NCBI GenBank assembly: GCA_009469675.1
Contig: SSSZ01000050.1
Coordinates: forward strand, 35,342 to 99,341
Reading direction: 5' to 3'
DNA length: 64,000 nucleotides
From: Azonexaceae bacterium
GTDB taxonomy: Bacteria; Pseudomonadota; Gammaproteobacteria; Burkholderiales; Rhodocyclaceae
Shown here: positions 28,789 through 37,978 of the stretch, piece by piece
Layout of the letters: each line of letters begins with the position of its first letter
How positions within the stretch are numbered: position 1 is the first letter of the stretch
Position numbers and translations under genes: made by a program
The notes under the pieces: model-generated
Told to the model about the DNA's origin: nothing
Databases searched by the model: none
What the model saw: the letters and a program-made list of their open reading frames with translations, nothing else

Positions 28789-30048
28789 ATGATGGAAATC
28801 AAGCAATACATGCAAACCGTCGGCCGCCAGGCCCGCGCCGCCTCGCGCCGGCTGGCCATGGCGAGCACCGCCGAAAAGAACGCCGCCCTCCTCGCCATCG
28901 CCGCCGCCATCCGCCGCGACAGCGCGGCCCTGGTCGCCGCCAACGGCGAAGACCTTGCCGCCGCCCGCGCCGCCGGTCTGGAACCCGCCCTCCTCGACCG
29001 CCTCACCCTGTCCGCCAAGGGTGTCGAGGCCATGGCCGAAGGCGTCGAGCAGGTCGCCAAGCTGCCCGACCCGATTGGCGAAATGACCGACATCAAGTAT
29101 CGCCCGAGCGGCATCCAGGTGGGCAAGATGCGGGTTCCCCTGGGGGTCGTGGGCATCATCTACGAAGCCCGCCCCAACGTCACCGCCGACGCCGCGGCGC
29201 TTTGCCTCAAATCGGGCAACGCCGCCATCCTGCGCGGCGGCTCGGAAGCCATCCGCTGCAATCAGGCCATCGCCGCCCTCGTCCAGGAGGGCCTCACTGC
29301 CGCCGGCCTGCCGCCGGAGTGCGTGCAGGTCGTCGCCACCACCGACCGCGCCGCCGTCGGCGAACTCATCACCCTGCGCGAATTCGTCGACGTCATCGTC
29401 CCCCGCGGCGGCAAGGGCCTGATCGCCCGCCTCCTGGCCGAATGCCGGGTGCCCATGATCCAGCACCTGGACGGCAACTGCCACGTCTATATCGACGACG
29501 GGGCCGACCCGGCCAAGGCCCTGAAGATCGTCGAAAACGCCAAGACCCAGCGCTACGGCACCTGCAACACCGCCGAATCGCTGCTCATCGCCCGCGCCGA
29601 GGCGGCAACCCAGCTGCCGGCGATCGCCGCGCTCCTCACCGGCAAGGGGGTGGAAATCCGCGGCTGCCCGGAAACCCGGGATCTGGTCGAGGCGGCCAAG
29701 GCGGCGACGGAAGACGACTACGCCACGGAATACCTGGCGCCGATCATTTCGGTCAAGGTGGTGGCCGGCCTGGACGAGGCCATCGACCACATCAACCGCT
29801 ATTCGTCCCACCACACCGAAGCCATCGTCACCGAGAGCCACCCCCGGGCCATGCGTTTCCTGCGGGAAGTCGATTCATCGTCGGTCATGGTCAACGCCTC
29901 GACGCGCTTCGCCGATGGCTTCGAATACGGCCTGGGCGCCGAAATCGGCATTTCCACCGACAAGATCCACGCCCGCGGCCCGGTCGGCCTCGAAGGGCTG
30001 ACCAGCCAGAAATGGGTGGTCCTGGGCGACGGCCACGTCCGGGGCTAG
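28789..30048 (+). CDS. proA: gamma-glutamyl phosphate reductase
   Basis: A 419-aa Pro[33 protein letters not shown], the catalytic Cys region [11 protein letters not shown] and the C-terminal [17 protein letters not shown]. It reduces gamma-glutamyl phosphate to the semialdehyde with NADPH in proline synthesis. A TATAAT box lies at about 28760, so the gene probably has its own promoter. The ATG at 28789 is followed at once by a second ATG. proA near holA is common in betaproteobacteria. Confidence 0.97.
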   Translation: MMEIKQYMQTVGRQARAASRRLAMASTAEKNAALLAIAAAIRRDSAALVAANGEDLAAARAAGLEPALLDRLTLSAKGVEAMAEGVEQVAKLPDPIGEMTDIKYRPSGIQVGKMRVPLGVVGIIYEARPNVTADAAALCLKSGNAAILRGGSEAIRCNQAIAALVQEGLTAAGLPPECVQVVATTDRAAVGELITLREFVDVIVPRGGKGLIARLLAECRVPMIQHLDGNCHVYIDDGADPAKALKIVENAKTQRYGTCNTAESLLIARAEAATQLPAIAALLTGKGVEIRGCPETRDLVEAAKAATEDDYATEYLAPIISVKVVAGLDEAIDHINRYSSHHTEAIVTESHPRAMRFLREVDSSSVMVNASTRFADGFEYGLGAEIGISTDKIHARGPVGLEGLTSQKWVVLGDGHVRG

Positions 30049-30086
30049 ACGGCGGCATCGACTGGCACATAGCGGCCCTGCCCAGC

Positions 30087-30818
30087 GTGCCGGCCAGGAC
30101 ACCGCCCGCCGGCACGGCCGGGGAGCACGACGGTGCCGCGTGCGGCTCCCTCCCGTGCCGCAGCCCGGCCGCCCTGGCCGGCGCCCTGCGCCGGGAGTTC
30201 GCTTCCCGGGCCGACCCGGCCCGGGCTGCCGCCATGGCGGCCTACATGCGGGGCCGTTTCAGCTTTCTGGGCCTGCCGACCCCGCTGCGTCGGCGGCTCG
30301 CCGCCCCCCTGGTCAAGGCCTGGGCCGGCCCTCCCCTGGCGGCGGCCCAGGCCCTTTGGACGGAACCGGAACGGGAGTTCCAGTACGTCGCCTGCGACCT
30401 CCTGCACAGCCATAACCGGCGTCTCGCGGTAACGGATTTCGCGGGGATTCTCGCCCTGGCCGCCGACAAATCCTGGTGGGACACCGTCGATAGCCTCGCC
30501 AAGCGCGTCGGCGACCTGGCCCGCCGATATCCTGCCCTGATCGCCCGCCTCGACCGGCTGATCGACGACGACAATTTCTGGCTGCGCCGCGTCGCCCTCC
30601 TCCATCAGTTGGGCTGGAAGGCGGCGACCGATGAGGCCCGCCTCTTCGACTACTGCCGCCGCCGCGCCGGCGACCCCGAGTTTTTCCTGCAGAAGGCCAT
30701 CGGCTGGGCGCTTCGGGACTACGCCTGGAGCGCCCCCGAGGCGGTGCGCGGCTTTCTTGCCGCCGAGGGAGAACGCCTGTCGCCCCTTTCCCGCCGGGAG
30801 GCGGGGAAAAATCTTTGA
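30087..30818 (+). CDS. DNA alkylation repair protein (AlkD-like HEAT-repeat glycosylase)
   Basis: About 243 aa of helical repeats typical of the AlkC/AlkD superfamily: AAYMRGRFSFLGLPTPLRRRL, EREFQYVACDLLHSHNRRL, ADKSWWDTVDSLAKRVGDL and FFLQKAIGWALRDYAWSAPE. The Trp-Asp pair in DKSWWDTVD matches the DNA-binding and catalytic patch of AlkD. It would remove positively charged alkylated bases. The start is uncertain: the conserved region begins upstream of the first ATG (30234), so the in-frame GTG at 30087 is proposed, with only a weak ribosome-binding site. It is followed by an alkyltransferase gene, a plausible repair pair. Confidence 0.8.
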   Translation: MPARTPPAGTAGEHDGAACGSLPCRSPAALAGALRREFASRADPARAAAMAAYMRGRFSFLGLPTPLRRRLAAPLVKAWAGPPLAAAQALWTEPEREFQYVACDLLHSHNRRLAVTDFAGILALAADKSWWDTVDSLAKRVGDLARRYPALIARLDRLIDDDNFWLRRVALLHQLGWKAATDEARLFDYCRRRAGDPEFFLQKAIGWALRDYAWSAPEAVRGFLAAEGERLSPLSRREAGKNL

Positions 30819-30874
30819 CCCCGCGACCCGCCCGGCGGTATAAACAAGCCCTCGCCGCCCCGCCCGGAAACACC

Positions 30875-31375
30875 ATGCCACCTACCCTTTCCAGTCCCTA
30901 TCAAGCCGTTGTCGGCGCCCCGGGATTCAGTCTCGGGGTACGCTGCAGCGCCGAGGAGGTGATCGAGATCGAATTCATCGAGGCCCGCCCGGAAAGCGCG
31001 CCGGCCACCCCCCTGGCGGCCGAGACGGCGCGCCAGATCCGCGCCTACCTGGCCGACCCTACCTTCGCCTTCGGCCTGCCGCTGCGGCCTTCGGGCACCT
31101 CCTTCCAGCGCCGGGTATGGGCCGAGATCGCCGCCATTCCCTGCGGCCAGGTGCGCAGCTACGGCGCCGTCGCCCAGGCACTGCGCAACGCCCCCCGGGC
31201 CGTCGGCCAGGCCTGCGGCGCCAATCCCTTTCCCCTGGTCGTGCCTTGCCACCGCGTCATCGCCGCCAACCAGGGGCTGGGGGGCTTCGCCCGCCACGGG
31301 GGCGGCTTTCTGCTCGACGTCAAACGCTGGCTCTTGAAGCATGAAGGCTGCCTCCCCGGCGCTCAACCCGACTGA
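30875..31375 (+). CDS. ogt: methylated-DNA-[protein]-cysteine S-methyltransferase
   Basis: A 166-aa alkyltransferase. The active-site motif PCHRVI is present, with the Asn hinge (ANPFPLVV) before it and the recognition helix SYGAVAQALRNAPRAVGQA. It transfers the methyl of O6-methylguanine or O4-methylthymine to its own Cys in a suicide reaction. There is no Ada-type N-terminal domain, so it is the constitutive Ogt type. ATG 30875 is chosen over a TTG upstream. Its 3' end overlaps xerD by 35 bp, and it follows the AlkD-like gene, suggesting a small DNA-repair/recombination unit. Confidence 0.93.
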   Translation: MPPTLSSPYQAVVGAPGFSLGVRCSAEEVIEIEFIEARPESAPATPLAAETARQIRAYLADPTFAFGLPLRPSGTSFQRRVWAEIAAIPCGQVRSYGAVAQALRNAPRAVGQACGANPFPLVVPCHRVIAANQGLGGFARHGGGFLLDVKRWLLKHEGCLPGAQPD

Positions 31376-32261
31376 CGCCGGGGTCATCGACGGCTTCTGC
31401 GACGCCCTCTGGCTCGAAGACGGGCTGGCCAAAGCCAGCCTCGACAGCTACCGCTCCGATCTCGGCTGCTTTGCCGCCTGGCTTGCCGCCAACGGCCGCG
31501 GCCGCCTGCTCGACGCCGACGAGGCGGCGCTCGTCGCCTTCATCGCCAAGCTGGCGCGGGAAAAACGCGCCAGCTCGCAGGCCCGCTATCTATCCAGCCT
31601 GCGCCGCTTCTACCGCTGGCAACTGGCCCGGGGCAGCATTTTCGCCGACCCCACCTTAAAGCTGGCCAACCCGGTGCGCGCCTCGCGCCTGCCCAAGGTC
31701 ATGTCGGAGAGCCAGGTCGAAGCCCTGCTCGCCGCCCCCGACCCCGATACGCCCCTCGGCCTACGCGACCGGGCCATGCTCGAAACGCTCTACGCCACCG
31801 GCCTGCGGGTTTCCGAACTGGTCAATCTCAAGTTGCACGAGGTCGGTTTCGACGAAGGCGTCGCCCGCGTCCTGGGCAAGGGCAGCAAGGAACGCCTGGT
31901 GCCCCTGGGCGAGGTCGCCCTCGACTGGCTGGGGCGCTACCTCGCCGCCGCCCGGCCCGCCATCCTGGCCGGGCGCCAGAGCGCCGCCCTCTTCGTCACC
32001 GGCCGCGGCGCCGCCATGAGCCGGCAGATGTTCTGGAATCTCGTCAAACGCTACGCCGCGGCGGCCGACATCGCCCCGGCCAAGCTTTCACCCCACGTCC
32101 TGCGGCACGCCTTCGCCACCCATCTGCTCAACCACGGCGCCGACCTCCGGGTGGTGCAGCTGCTCCTGGGCCACGCCGACATCTCGACCACCCAGATTTA
32201 CACCCACGTCGCCCGGGAACGCCTGAAGTCCCTGCACGCCACCCATCACCCCCGGGGCTAG
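31341..32261 (+). CDS. xerD: site-specific tyrosine recombinase XerD
   Basis: A 306-aa recombinase. The N-terminal SAM-like domain ([20 protein letters not shown]) is followed by the catalytic set: Arg in ATGLRVSEL (about 156), Lys in [10 protein letters not shown] (about 181), HVLRHAF (His and Arg, about 251-254), [16 protein letters not shown] (His about 277 and nucleophile Tyr about 287). It resolves chromosome dimers at dif with XerC. Length and residues fit XerD better than phage integrases. Overlaps ogt at its start; repeat copy B lies 25 bp after its stop. Confidence 0.95.
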   Translation: MKAASPALNPTDAGVIDGFCDALWLEDGLAKASLDSYRSDLGCFAAWLAANGRGRLLDADEAALVAFIAKLAREKRASSQARYLSSLRRFYRWQLARGSIFADPTLKLANPVRASRLPKVMSESQVEALLAAPDPDTPLGLRDRAMLETLYATGLRVSELVNLKLHEVGFDEGVARVLGKGSKERLVPLGEVALDWLGRYLAAARPAILAGRQSAALFVTGRGAAMSRQMFWNLVKRYAAAADIAPAKLSPHVLRHAFATHLLNHGADLRVVQLLLGHADISTTQIYTHVARERLKSLHATHHPRG

Positions 32262-32286
32262 GGGAGCCGGCGGCGTTGGCCGCCCC

Positions 32287-32390
32287 ATGCCAGTTCGCTT
32301 TCCAATCCAGACGGGAAGACGAGCCGAAGACCGTGCTGGAGCAGGGCAAGGCGAAGTCGACAAAGGATCGGTTCGAAGGCGAATCGGTAT
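32287..32390 (-). repeat. 104-bp dispersed palindromic element, copy B
   Basis: Same element as copy A in the opposite orientation, clearly diverged but of identical length. Ends are ATGCCAGTTCGCTTTC (32287) and GAAGGCGAATCGGTAT (to 32390); the central hairpin is CCGTGCTGGAGCAGGG. On the minus strand its ATACC end begins at the last base of the TGA stop of the 109-aa gene, exactly as copy A does with holA. Confidence 0.88.
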
Positions 32391-32719
32391 CAGCCCAGGA
32401 TCATGACCTTGAGTTTCTCCAGCGGCCGGAGGCCGGCCCACCAGCGCAGGCCGTTGTCACGGAAGCGGTAGCCGGCCTCGGTCAATTCCAGCCGGCGGGC
32501 GCCGAATTCCGTCGCCCCGGCGTCGGCGACGAAACCCCGGTTCATCAGGTAGGCGGCGATCCCCGGCTGCACCTGCTGGCCGTCGAGCACCCAGCGCGTA
32601 CCGTAGCCGTCGTCGTCGCCGGTGAGCATCAGAATCGGCCGATGCCGCCCCATCAGCCGCAAGACCCGCAGGGTCTCGGCACGCCGGGGAATGTCGGAAG
32701 GGGGCGGCGAAAGGATCAT
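32390..32719 (-). CDS. hypothetical protein with winged-helix-like C-terminus
   Basis: A 109-aa protein ([36 protein letters not shown], in two parts; then [19 protein letters not shown] and [20 protein letters not shown]). The ending [12 protein letters not shown] resembles the wing of winged-helix proteins, and the whole could be a small DNA-binding protein, but I recognise no family. The start at ATG 32719 has a poor ribosome-binding site. Its stop codon overlaps repeat copy B. Divergent from ybaK. Confidence 0.6.
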   Translation of the reverse strand: MILSPPPSDIPRRAETLRVLRLMGRHRPILMLTGDDDGYGTRWVLDGQQVQPGIAAYLMNRGFVADAGATEFGARRLELTEAGYRFRDNGLRWWAGLRPLEKLKVMILG

Positions 32720-32923
32720 GGCCAAGCCATTATGAACCTTGGCCGACGGCCGGCAACCGTCGGTTGGTCAATGCCCTGATGGCGGCAGAATTCCCCGGCT
32801 CCGGGGAATCTGCACCGGGTTTTGGCAGTCCAACCACCAGACCCGAACGGGCGCCAGGGTGCCGGACCAGGGCGGCGACCGCCCACCGCGGTAAAATTCC
32901 GCCACTTTTTCCCTCCCGCCACC

Positions 32924-33415
32924 ATGAGCAAAGCCGACAACGCCCCCGAAACCCCCGCCACCAAGTTCCTCAAAGCCCACCAGGTGCCTTATTCCAGCCA
33001 TCTGTACGCCTACGAGGAACACGGCGGCACCAAGGTTTCGGCCCGGGAACTCAATGTCGACGAACACGCCGTGGTCAAGACCCTGGTTTTCGAGGACGAG
33101 GCGGCGCGGCCCCTGATCGTCCTCATGCACGGCGACTGCAAGGTTTCGGCCAAGGAGCTGGCGCGGCAGATCGGCTGCAAGAAGGTCGAACCCTGCCGGC
33201 CCGAGGTGGCCAACCGCCATACCGGCTTTCTGGTGGGCGGCACCAGCCCCTTCGGCACCAGGAAAAAGCTGCCGGTCTATCTGGAAAAAACCATCCTCGA
33301 CCTGCCGCTCATCTACATCAACGGCGGCCGCCGCGGCTATCTGGTGGGCATCCACCCCCACGACATCCGGCGCACCCTGGGGGCGATCACCGTCGAAGCA
33401 GCCCTCAAGGGTTAA
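32924..33415 (+). CDS. ybaK: Cys-tRNA(Pro)/Cys-tRNA(Cys) deacylase YbaK
   Basis: A 163-aa member of the YbaK/EbsC editing family: GGTKVSARELNVDEHAVVKTLVF, the conserved Lys in VSAKELARQIGCKKVE, and GFLVGGTSPFGTRKKLPVY. It hydrolyses Cys mischarged onto tRNA-Pro in trans. ATG 32924 starts the family N-terminus and lies 27 bp after a TAAAAT -10-like box. Its stop lies at the left boundary of the OxyR-type promoter of the next gene. Confidence 0.93.
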   Translation: MSKADNAPETPATKFLKAHQVPYSSHLYAYEEHGGTKVSARELNVDEHAVVKTLVFEDEAARPLIVLMHGDCKVSAKELARQIGCKKVEPCRPEVANRHTGFLVGGTSPFGTRKKLPVYLEKTILDLPLIYINGGRRGYLVGIHPHDIRRTLGAITVEAALKG

Positions 33416-33480
33416 TTGTCACTCGCTATCGATTCGATCAACACGATCGATTGGATGCATCAATCAGCGGCGCGTAGAGT
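33415..33480 (+). promoter_or_regulatory. OxyR-type activator site and promoter of the ZIP transporter gene
   Basis: Four tetranucleotides stand at exactly 7-nt spacing: ATTG (33415), CTAT (33426), ATCA (33437) and CGAT (33448), matching the OxyR contact pattern ATAG-N7-CTAT-N7-ATAG-N7-CTAT. The last overlaps TTGGAT (-35, 33451-33456), followed after 18 nt by TAGAGT (-10, 33475-33480). The katA promoter in this window has the same boxes at the same distances. ATG 33507 lies 27 nt after the -10 box. Confidence 0.65.
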
Positions 33481-33506
33481 GTCTCCTGCCACCCCAGGAG
33501 ACTCCC

Positions 33507-34394
33507 ATGACCGAACTCGTCGCCCACCACTACGCCCGCCCCCAGGCCCGCCGCCACCTTTGGACCGGCCTCGCCATGGCGGTTGTCGGCCTGGCCTACG
33601 GCGCCGCCCGCATCGCGACCTGGCTGGCGGCCAATCCGTCCGCCGCCCACGGCCTCGCCGCCAGCCTGCTGGCAGGGCTGGCCACCGGCCTCGGCGCCCT
33701 GCCCATCCTGGCGCTGCGCCGCCCTTCCGAAGCCGCCATGGCGCCCATGCTCGGCCTGGCCGGCGGCATGATGCTGGCGGCCAGCCTCTTTTCCCTTCTC
33801 GCGCCGGCGGTACAACTCGTCGCCGCGAGCACGGCCCCGGCCGGGCTGGGCATCGCCACGGCCGCGGCCTTTTTCGCCGGCAGCTGGATCATGCAGGCTC
33901 TCGACGGGCGCCTGCCCCACGCCCACGTCGAAGCCGTCGGCGACGCAACGGCCCCGGGGGGCGCCCTGCCGCGGGTCGGCCTGGTGGTGGCGGCAATTTC
34001 GCTGCATAACGTCCCCGAAGGCCTGGCCGTGGGTGTCGCCGCGGCCGCCGGCGCCGACCACGGCATGACCCTGGGCATCGCCCTGCAGAACATCCCGGAA
34101 GGCTGGATCGTCGCCAGCGCCATGCTCATCCTCGGCGCCGGCCCGGGGCGGGCGGCCCTGGTCGCCCTGGCCACCGGGCTGGTCGAGCCGCTGGGCGGCC
34201 TGGTCGGCGTCTTTGCCGCCACCGTGGCCGGCACCGCCTTGCCCCTGGCGCTGGCGGGGGCGGCCGGCGCCATGCTCTGGGTGGTGAGCCACGAACTCAT
34301 CCCGGCCTCCCACCGGCCCGGGCGCGAAGCAGCGGGAACCGCCGGGCTGGCGGCAGGGTTCGCCGTGATGACCGGACTGGCGGTGGCGTTCTAG
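33507..34394 (+). CDS. ZIP-family divalent metal transporter
   Basis: A 295-aa polytopic protein of about eight spans. The metal-path motifs of ZIP transporters are present: [23 protein letters not shown] and [12 protein letters not shown], with a His-containing loop (LPHAHVE) between spans three and four. Family members (ZupT, GufA) import Zn, Mn or Fe. CAGGAG precedes ATG 33507. The OxyR-type promoter suggests induction by peroxide, when import of Mn or Zn would protect enzymes; that is an inference. Confidence 0.9.
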   Translation: MTELVAHHYARPQARRHLWTGLAMAVVGLAYGAARIATWLAANPSAAHGLAASLLAGLATGLGALPILALRRPSEAAMAPMLGLAGGMMLAASLFSLLAPAVQLVAASTAPAGLGIATAAAFFAGSWIMQALDGRLPHAHVEAVGDATAPGGALPRVGLVVAAISLHNVPEGLAVGVAAAAGADHGMTLGIALQNIPEGWIVASAMLILGAGPGRAALVALATGLVEPLGGLVGVFAATVAGTALPLALAGAAGAMLWVVSHELIPASHRPGREAAGTAGLAAGFAVMTGLAVAF

Positions 34395-34401
34395 GAGCCG
34401 C

Positions 34402-34752
34402 TCAGGCCGAGCGTTCGATGATGACGCCGACCCGCTTGACCCCCGGCATCATTCCCAGCTTGGCGACGGAAACCCGCACCCACTGGGCGGCAAAGTCTTC
34501 GAGGAGCAGGGTGGCGACGTATTCGGCCAGCTTTTCCAGGAGGTTGAAGTGGCGGGCCGCCAGCTCGGCTTTGAGGCGCTCGACCACGACGGCGTAGTCC
34601 ACGGTGTCGCGGATATCGTCGGTGGCGCCGGCCGAGGCGGTGGATACCCCGATCTGGAGCGACAACTCGATGGTTTGGGGCATGGCCTTCTCCCGCGGGT
34701 AGATGCCTATCCACGTGGCAATGCGCAGTTCCTCGATGAAAATGATGTCCAT
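34402..34752 (-). CDS. folB: dihydroneopterin aldolase
   Basis: A 116-aa Fol[21 protein letters not shown] at the N-terminus, the conserved [12 protein letters not shown] and the catalytic Glu/Lys surroundings [11 protein letters not shown] and VSVAKLG. It cleaves 7,8-dihydroneopterin in folate synthesis. Divergent from plsY with 66 bp between, the usual betaproteobacterial arrangement. Confidence 0.95.
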   Translation of the reverse strand: MDIIFIEELRIATWIGIYPREKAMPQTIELSLQIGVSTASAGATDDIRDTVDYAVVVERLKAELAARHFNLLEKLAEYVATLLLEDFAAQWVRVSVAKLGMMPGVKRVGVIIERSA

Positions 34753-34818
34753 GCCGGCGTCGGGAGATCACAGCGGTGTAAAATTTGCGCCGATTGTACC
34801 TCAGGGACACCCCCCGCC

Positions 34819-35427
34819 ATGCCCACCGCCGCCGTCCTCGCCCTGGCCGTGCTCGCCGCCTACCTGCTCGGCTCGATTCCCTTTGCCGTCGTCGTTTCCA
34901 AGGCTTTCGGGCTGTCGGACCCGCGCAGCTACGGCTCGGGCAACCCGGGGGCGACCAACGTGCTGCGCAGCGGCAACAAGAAGGCGGCGCTCCTGACGCT
35001 TCTGGGCGACGCCCTCAAGGGCTGGGTCGCCGTCTTTGCCGCCCAGTGCCTGGCCCTCGGCGACACGGCGGTGGGTCTGGTCGCCCTGGCGGTGTTCTTC
35101 GGCCACCTCTTCCCGGTCTTCCTCAAATTCAAGGGGGGCAAGGGCGTCGCCACCGCCGCCGGCGTCCTCATCGCCCTGGAATGGCCCCTCGGCCTCGCCG
35201 TCCTCGCCACCTGGCTCCTGGTTGCCTTCGTCTCCCGCTACTCGTCGCTCGCCGCCGTCGTCGCCGCCGCCCTGGCGCCGGTTTACGTCGCCCTCAGCCA
35301 GGGCACGAACGGCCAGATCGTGGTCGTCGGCATTCTGGCCATGGCCTTGATCGGCAAGCACTGGCAGAACATCCAGCGGCTGCTGGCGGGCCAGGAAAGC
35401 AAAATCGGATCGAAAAAGAAAGCCTGA
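34819..35427 (+). CDS. plsY: acyl-phosphate:glycerol-3-phosphate acyltransferase
   Basis: A 202-aa inner-membrane protein. The three PlsY motifs are seen: [36 protein letters not shown] and [20 protein letters not shown]. It makes lysophosphatidic acid from acyl phosphate. A TAAAAT -10-like box lies at about 34776. The stop is 5 bp from the MgtC-like gene, suggesting co-transcription. Confidence 0.96.
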   Translation: MPTAAVLALAVLAAYLLGSIPFAVVVSKAFGLSDPRSYGSGNPGATNVLRSGNKKAALLTLLGDALKGWVAVFAAQCLALGDTAVGLVALAVFFGHLFPVFLKFKGGKGVATAAGVLIALEWPLGLAVLATWLLVAFVSRYSSLAAVVAAALAPVYVALSQGTNGQIVVVGILAMALIGKHWQNIQRLLAGQESKIGSKKKA

Positions 35428-35432
35428 CCGCC

Positions 35433-36188
35433 ATGGGAATGCCCACCCAGGAACTCCTCGCCTCGTACTGGTCGGCCGGCGAGGTCGAAACCAACATCAT
35501 CATTTTCATGAACCTCGTGGGCGCCCTCGCCCTGGGCCTTCTGGTCGGCTACGAGCGGGCCTACCACGGCCGCGCCGCCGGCATGCGGACCTACGGCCTG
35601 GTGTGCACCGCCTCCTGCGCCCTGGTGGTCATTTCCGGCTATCCGGGATTCTGGTACGGCGGCCACTGGAGCCTGGTCGGCGCCCCGCCGCCGGACCCCA
35701 CGCGGGTCATCCAGGGCGTGGTCACCGGCATCGGTTTCCTGGGCGCCGGCGTCATCATGAAGGAGGGCTTCTCGATCAGCGGCCTCACCACCTCGGCGTC
35801 GATCTGGGCCTCTTCGGCCATCGGCATCATGGTCGGGGTCGGCTTCTACGGCGCCGCCATCCTCCTCGCCCTCCTCGCCGCGTCGTGCATGACCGTCGTG
35901 TCGCGGCTCGAAGCCTGGCTGCCGTCGCGGCCCGCCGTCGCCATCACCCTGGGCTTCCGCCCCGGCTTCGCGCCGCGGGACGACGTGCTCAAGCGCGCCG
36001 CCCTCGACCGGGGCTACGAAATCGCCTGGGGTACCCTGCGCATCGAAGAAAAGGAAGGCCGCCCGGAGTGGCATTTCGTCGCCGTCGCCCTGAACAAGAA
36101 CAAAGGTTCGTCCCTGCCCGAACTCGCTGCCGAGCTTTCGCATTTCGAGGGCGTCGAGCGCTTCACCCTCTCCCACGCCCGCAACTGA
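35433..36188 (+). CDS. MgtC/SapB-family membrane protein
   Basis: A 251-aa protein: about five hydrophobic spans with MgtC hallmarks (LGLLVGYERAYHGRAAGMRTYGLVC, GIGFLGAGVIMKEG, SISGLTTSASIWASSAIGI), then an about 85-residue C-terminal ACT-like cytoplasmic domain (VAITLGFRPGF, WHFVAVALNKNKGSSLPEL). MgtC proteins are not themselves Mg transporters; they modulate the F-type ATPase and survival in low Mg. Start ATG 35433 follows plsY by 5 bp. Confidence 0.88.
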   Translation: MGMPTQELLASYWSAGEVETNIIIFMNLVGALALGLLVGYERAYHGRAAGMRTYGLVCTASCALVVISGYPGFWYGGHWSLVGAPPPDPTRVIQGVVTGIGFLGAGVIMKEGFSISGLTTSASIWASSAIGIMVGVGFYGAAILLALLAASCMTVVSRLEAWLPSRPAVAITLGFRPGFAPRDDVLKRAALDRGYEIAWGTLRIEEKEGRPEWHFVAVALNKNKGSSLPELAAELSHFEGVERFTLSHARN

Positions 36189-36229
36189 GGCCCGGCTTTC
36201 TCCAGGCGGCCCCGCGCCACCCCAGCACG

Positions 36230-36295
36230 ATAGTCGTTTCCAATCGAACGTATATCGACAATCGATTGGATCAATAACCCGCCCCCTCCTAGACT
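36230..36295 (+). promoter_or_regulatory. OxyR-type activator site and katA promoter
   Basis: ATAG (36230), CAAT (36241), ATAT (36252) and CGAT (36263) are spaced by exactly 7 nt, as in OxyR sites. The last overlaps a -35 box TTGGAT (36266-36271), with TAGACT as -10 box at 36290-36295 after 18 nt. An 8-bp inverted repeat CCAATCGA/TCGATTGG (36240-36247, 36262-36269) lies within. The promoter serves the 30-codon ORF and katA. Confidence 0.7.
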
Positions 36296-36346
36296 ACGTT
36301 CATCGGGCTTTTACCCCGCCCGGCAATTCATCACTAGGAGGCCAAG

Positions 36347-36439
36347 ATGATTAACCGACTCGTCCAGATCTTCCTCACCGAGCGTTCCGCCTGGGACGGT
36401 TACGTCGAAATCCTCGCCGCCCTTCCCGGTAACCATTGA
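36347..36439 (+). CDS. 30-aa small protein upstream of katA
   Basis: A 30-codon ORF ([20 protein letters not shown], then [10 protein letters not shown]) with a near-ideal Shine-Dalgarno sequence, TAGGAGG, 6 nt before its ATG. It lies between the OxyR-type promoter and katA and must be co-transcribed with the catalase. It has no Cys and one hydrophobic N-terminal helix. I do not recognise it; it could be a leader peptide or a small stress protein. Confidence 0.6.
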   Translation: MINRLVQIFLTERSAWDGYVEILAALPGNH

Positions 36440-36462
36440 TTCATCAGAGAGGAGTATCACCC

Positions 36463-37902
36463 ATGACCAGCAAGAAACTCACTACCGCAGCCGGCGCGCC
36501 GGTCGTCGACAACCAGAACACCATGACCGCCGGCCCCCGCGGCCCGGTTTTGCTGCAGGACGTCTGGCTGCTCGAAAAGCTCGCCCACTTCGACCGCGAG
36601 GTGATTCCCGAGCGCCGCATGCATGCCAAGGGTTCCGGCGCCTACGGCAGCTTCACCGTCACCCACGACATCAGCCGCTACACCCGGGCCAAGATCTTTT
36701 CCCAGGTGGGCAAGAAGACCGAACTCTTCGCCCGCTTCACCACGGTGGCCGGCGAGCGCGGGGCGGCGGACGCCGAGCGCGACATCCGCGGCTTCGCCGT
36801 CAAGTTCTACACCGAAGAGGGCAACTGGGATCTGGTCGGCAACAACACGCCGGTCTTCTTCCTGCGCGATCCCTTGAAGTTCCCCGATCTCAATCACGCC
36901 GTCAAGCGCGACCCCCGCACCAACCTGCGCAGCGCCCGCAACAACTGGGATTTCTGGACTTCGCTGCCGGAAGCGCTCCACCAGGTGACCATCGTCATGT
37001 CCGACCGCGGCCTGCCCGCCACCTACCGCCACATGCACGGCTTCGGCTCGCACACCTTCAGCTTCATCAACGCCGCCAACGAGCGCCACTGGGTCAAGTT
37101 CCACTTCCGCACCCAGCAGGGCATCAAGAACCTCACCAATGCCGAAGCCGAAGCCATCGTCGGCAAGGATCGGGAAAGCCACCAGCGGGATCTCTTCGAA
37201 TCGATCGAGCGGGGCGATTATCCGAAATGGACCCTCTACGTCCAGGTGATGCCGGAAAAGGATGCCTCCAAGGTGCCCTACAACCCCTTCGACCTGACCA
37301 AGGTCTGGCCGCACGGCGACTACCCGTTGATCGAAGTGGGCGTCATGGAATTGAACCGCAACCCGGAGAACTTCTTCGCCGAAGTCGAGCAGTCGGCCTT
37401 CAACCCGGCCGCCGTCGTTCCTGGCATCAGCTTCTCGCCGGACAAGATGCTGCAGGCCCGCCTGTTCTCCTACGGCGATGCCCAGCGCTACCGGCTTGGG
37501 GTCAATCACCACCAGATCCCGGTCAATGCGCCCAAGTGCCCCTTCCACAGCTACCACCGGGACGGCGCCATGCGGGTGGACGGCAACCAGGGCGCCACCC
37601 TCGGCTACCAGCCCAACAGCTACGGCCAGTGGGAAGAGCAGCCCGACTACCGCGAGCCGCCCCTGTCGGTGGAAGGCGCCGCCGACCACTGGAACCATCG
37701 GGTCGACGAGGACTACTACTCGCAGCCCGGCGCCCTCTTCCGCCAGATGTCTGCGGCCCAGCAGCAGGCCCTGTTCGCCAACACGGCCGCCTCCCTGGGC
37801 GGCGCCCCGCGGGAAATCCAGGAACGCCACGTCGCCAACTGCAGCAAGGCCGACCCGGCCTACGGCGCCGGTGTCGCCAAGGCCCTGGGCCTGACCGCCT
37901 GA
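36463..37902 (+). CDS. katA: monofunctional heme catalase
   Basis: A 479-aa clade-III catalase. Catalytic His region [14 protein letters not shown], distal Asn in [15 protein letters not shown] and the proximal heme-ligand Tyr in [14 protein letters not shown] are all present, as is the NADPH-site region. It dismutates hydrogen peroxide. AGAGAGGAG precedes ATG 36463. The upstream OxyR-type site predicts peroxide induction. A strong terminator follows. Confidence 0.97.
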   Translation: MTSKKLTTAAGAPVVDNQNTMTAGPRGPVLLQDVWLLEKLAHFDREVIPERRMHAKGSGAYGSFTVTHDISRYTRAKIFSQVGKKTELFARFTTVAGERGAADAERDIRGFAVKFYTEEGNWDLVGNNTPVFFLRDPLKFPDLNHAVKRDPRTNLRSARNNWDFWTSLPEALHQVTIVMSDRGLPATYRHMHGFGSHTFSFINAANERHWVKFHFRTQQGIKNLTNAEAEAIVGKDRESHQRDLFESIERGDYPKWTLYVQVMPEKDASKVPYNPFDLTKVWPHGDYPLIEVGVMELNRNPENFFAEVEQSAFNPAAVVPGISFSPDKMLQARLFSYGDAQRYRLGVNHHQIPVNAPKCPFHSYHRDGAMRVDGNQGATLGYQPNSYGQWEEQPDYREPPLSVEGAADHWNHRVDEDYYSQPGALFRQMSAAQQQALFANTAASLGGAPREIQERHVANCSKADPAYGAGVAKALGLTA

Positions 37903-37945
37903 GGCAACCCAACCCTCCCCGGCCGGATTCCATCCGGCTCCTTCC

Positions 37946-37976
37946 CCGGCGGTGCCAGGCACCGCCGGTTTTTTTT
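37946..37976 (+). terminator. intrinsic terminator of katA
   Basis: A perfect 10-bp stem, CCGGCGGTGC (37946-37955) with GCACCGCCGG (37959-37968), a 3-nt loop and eight T residues (37969-37976). It ends the katA unit just before the convergent histidine kinase gene. Confidence 0.93.
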
Positions 37977-37978
37977 GC

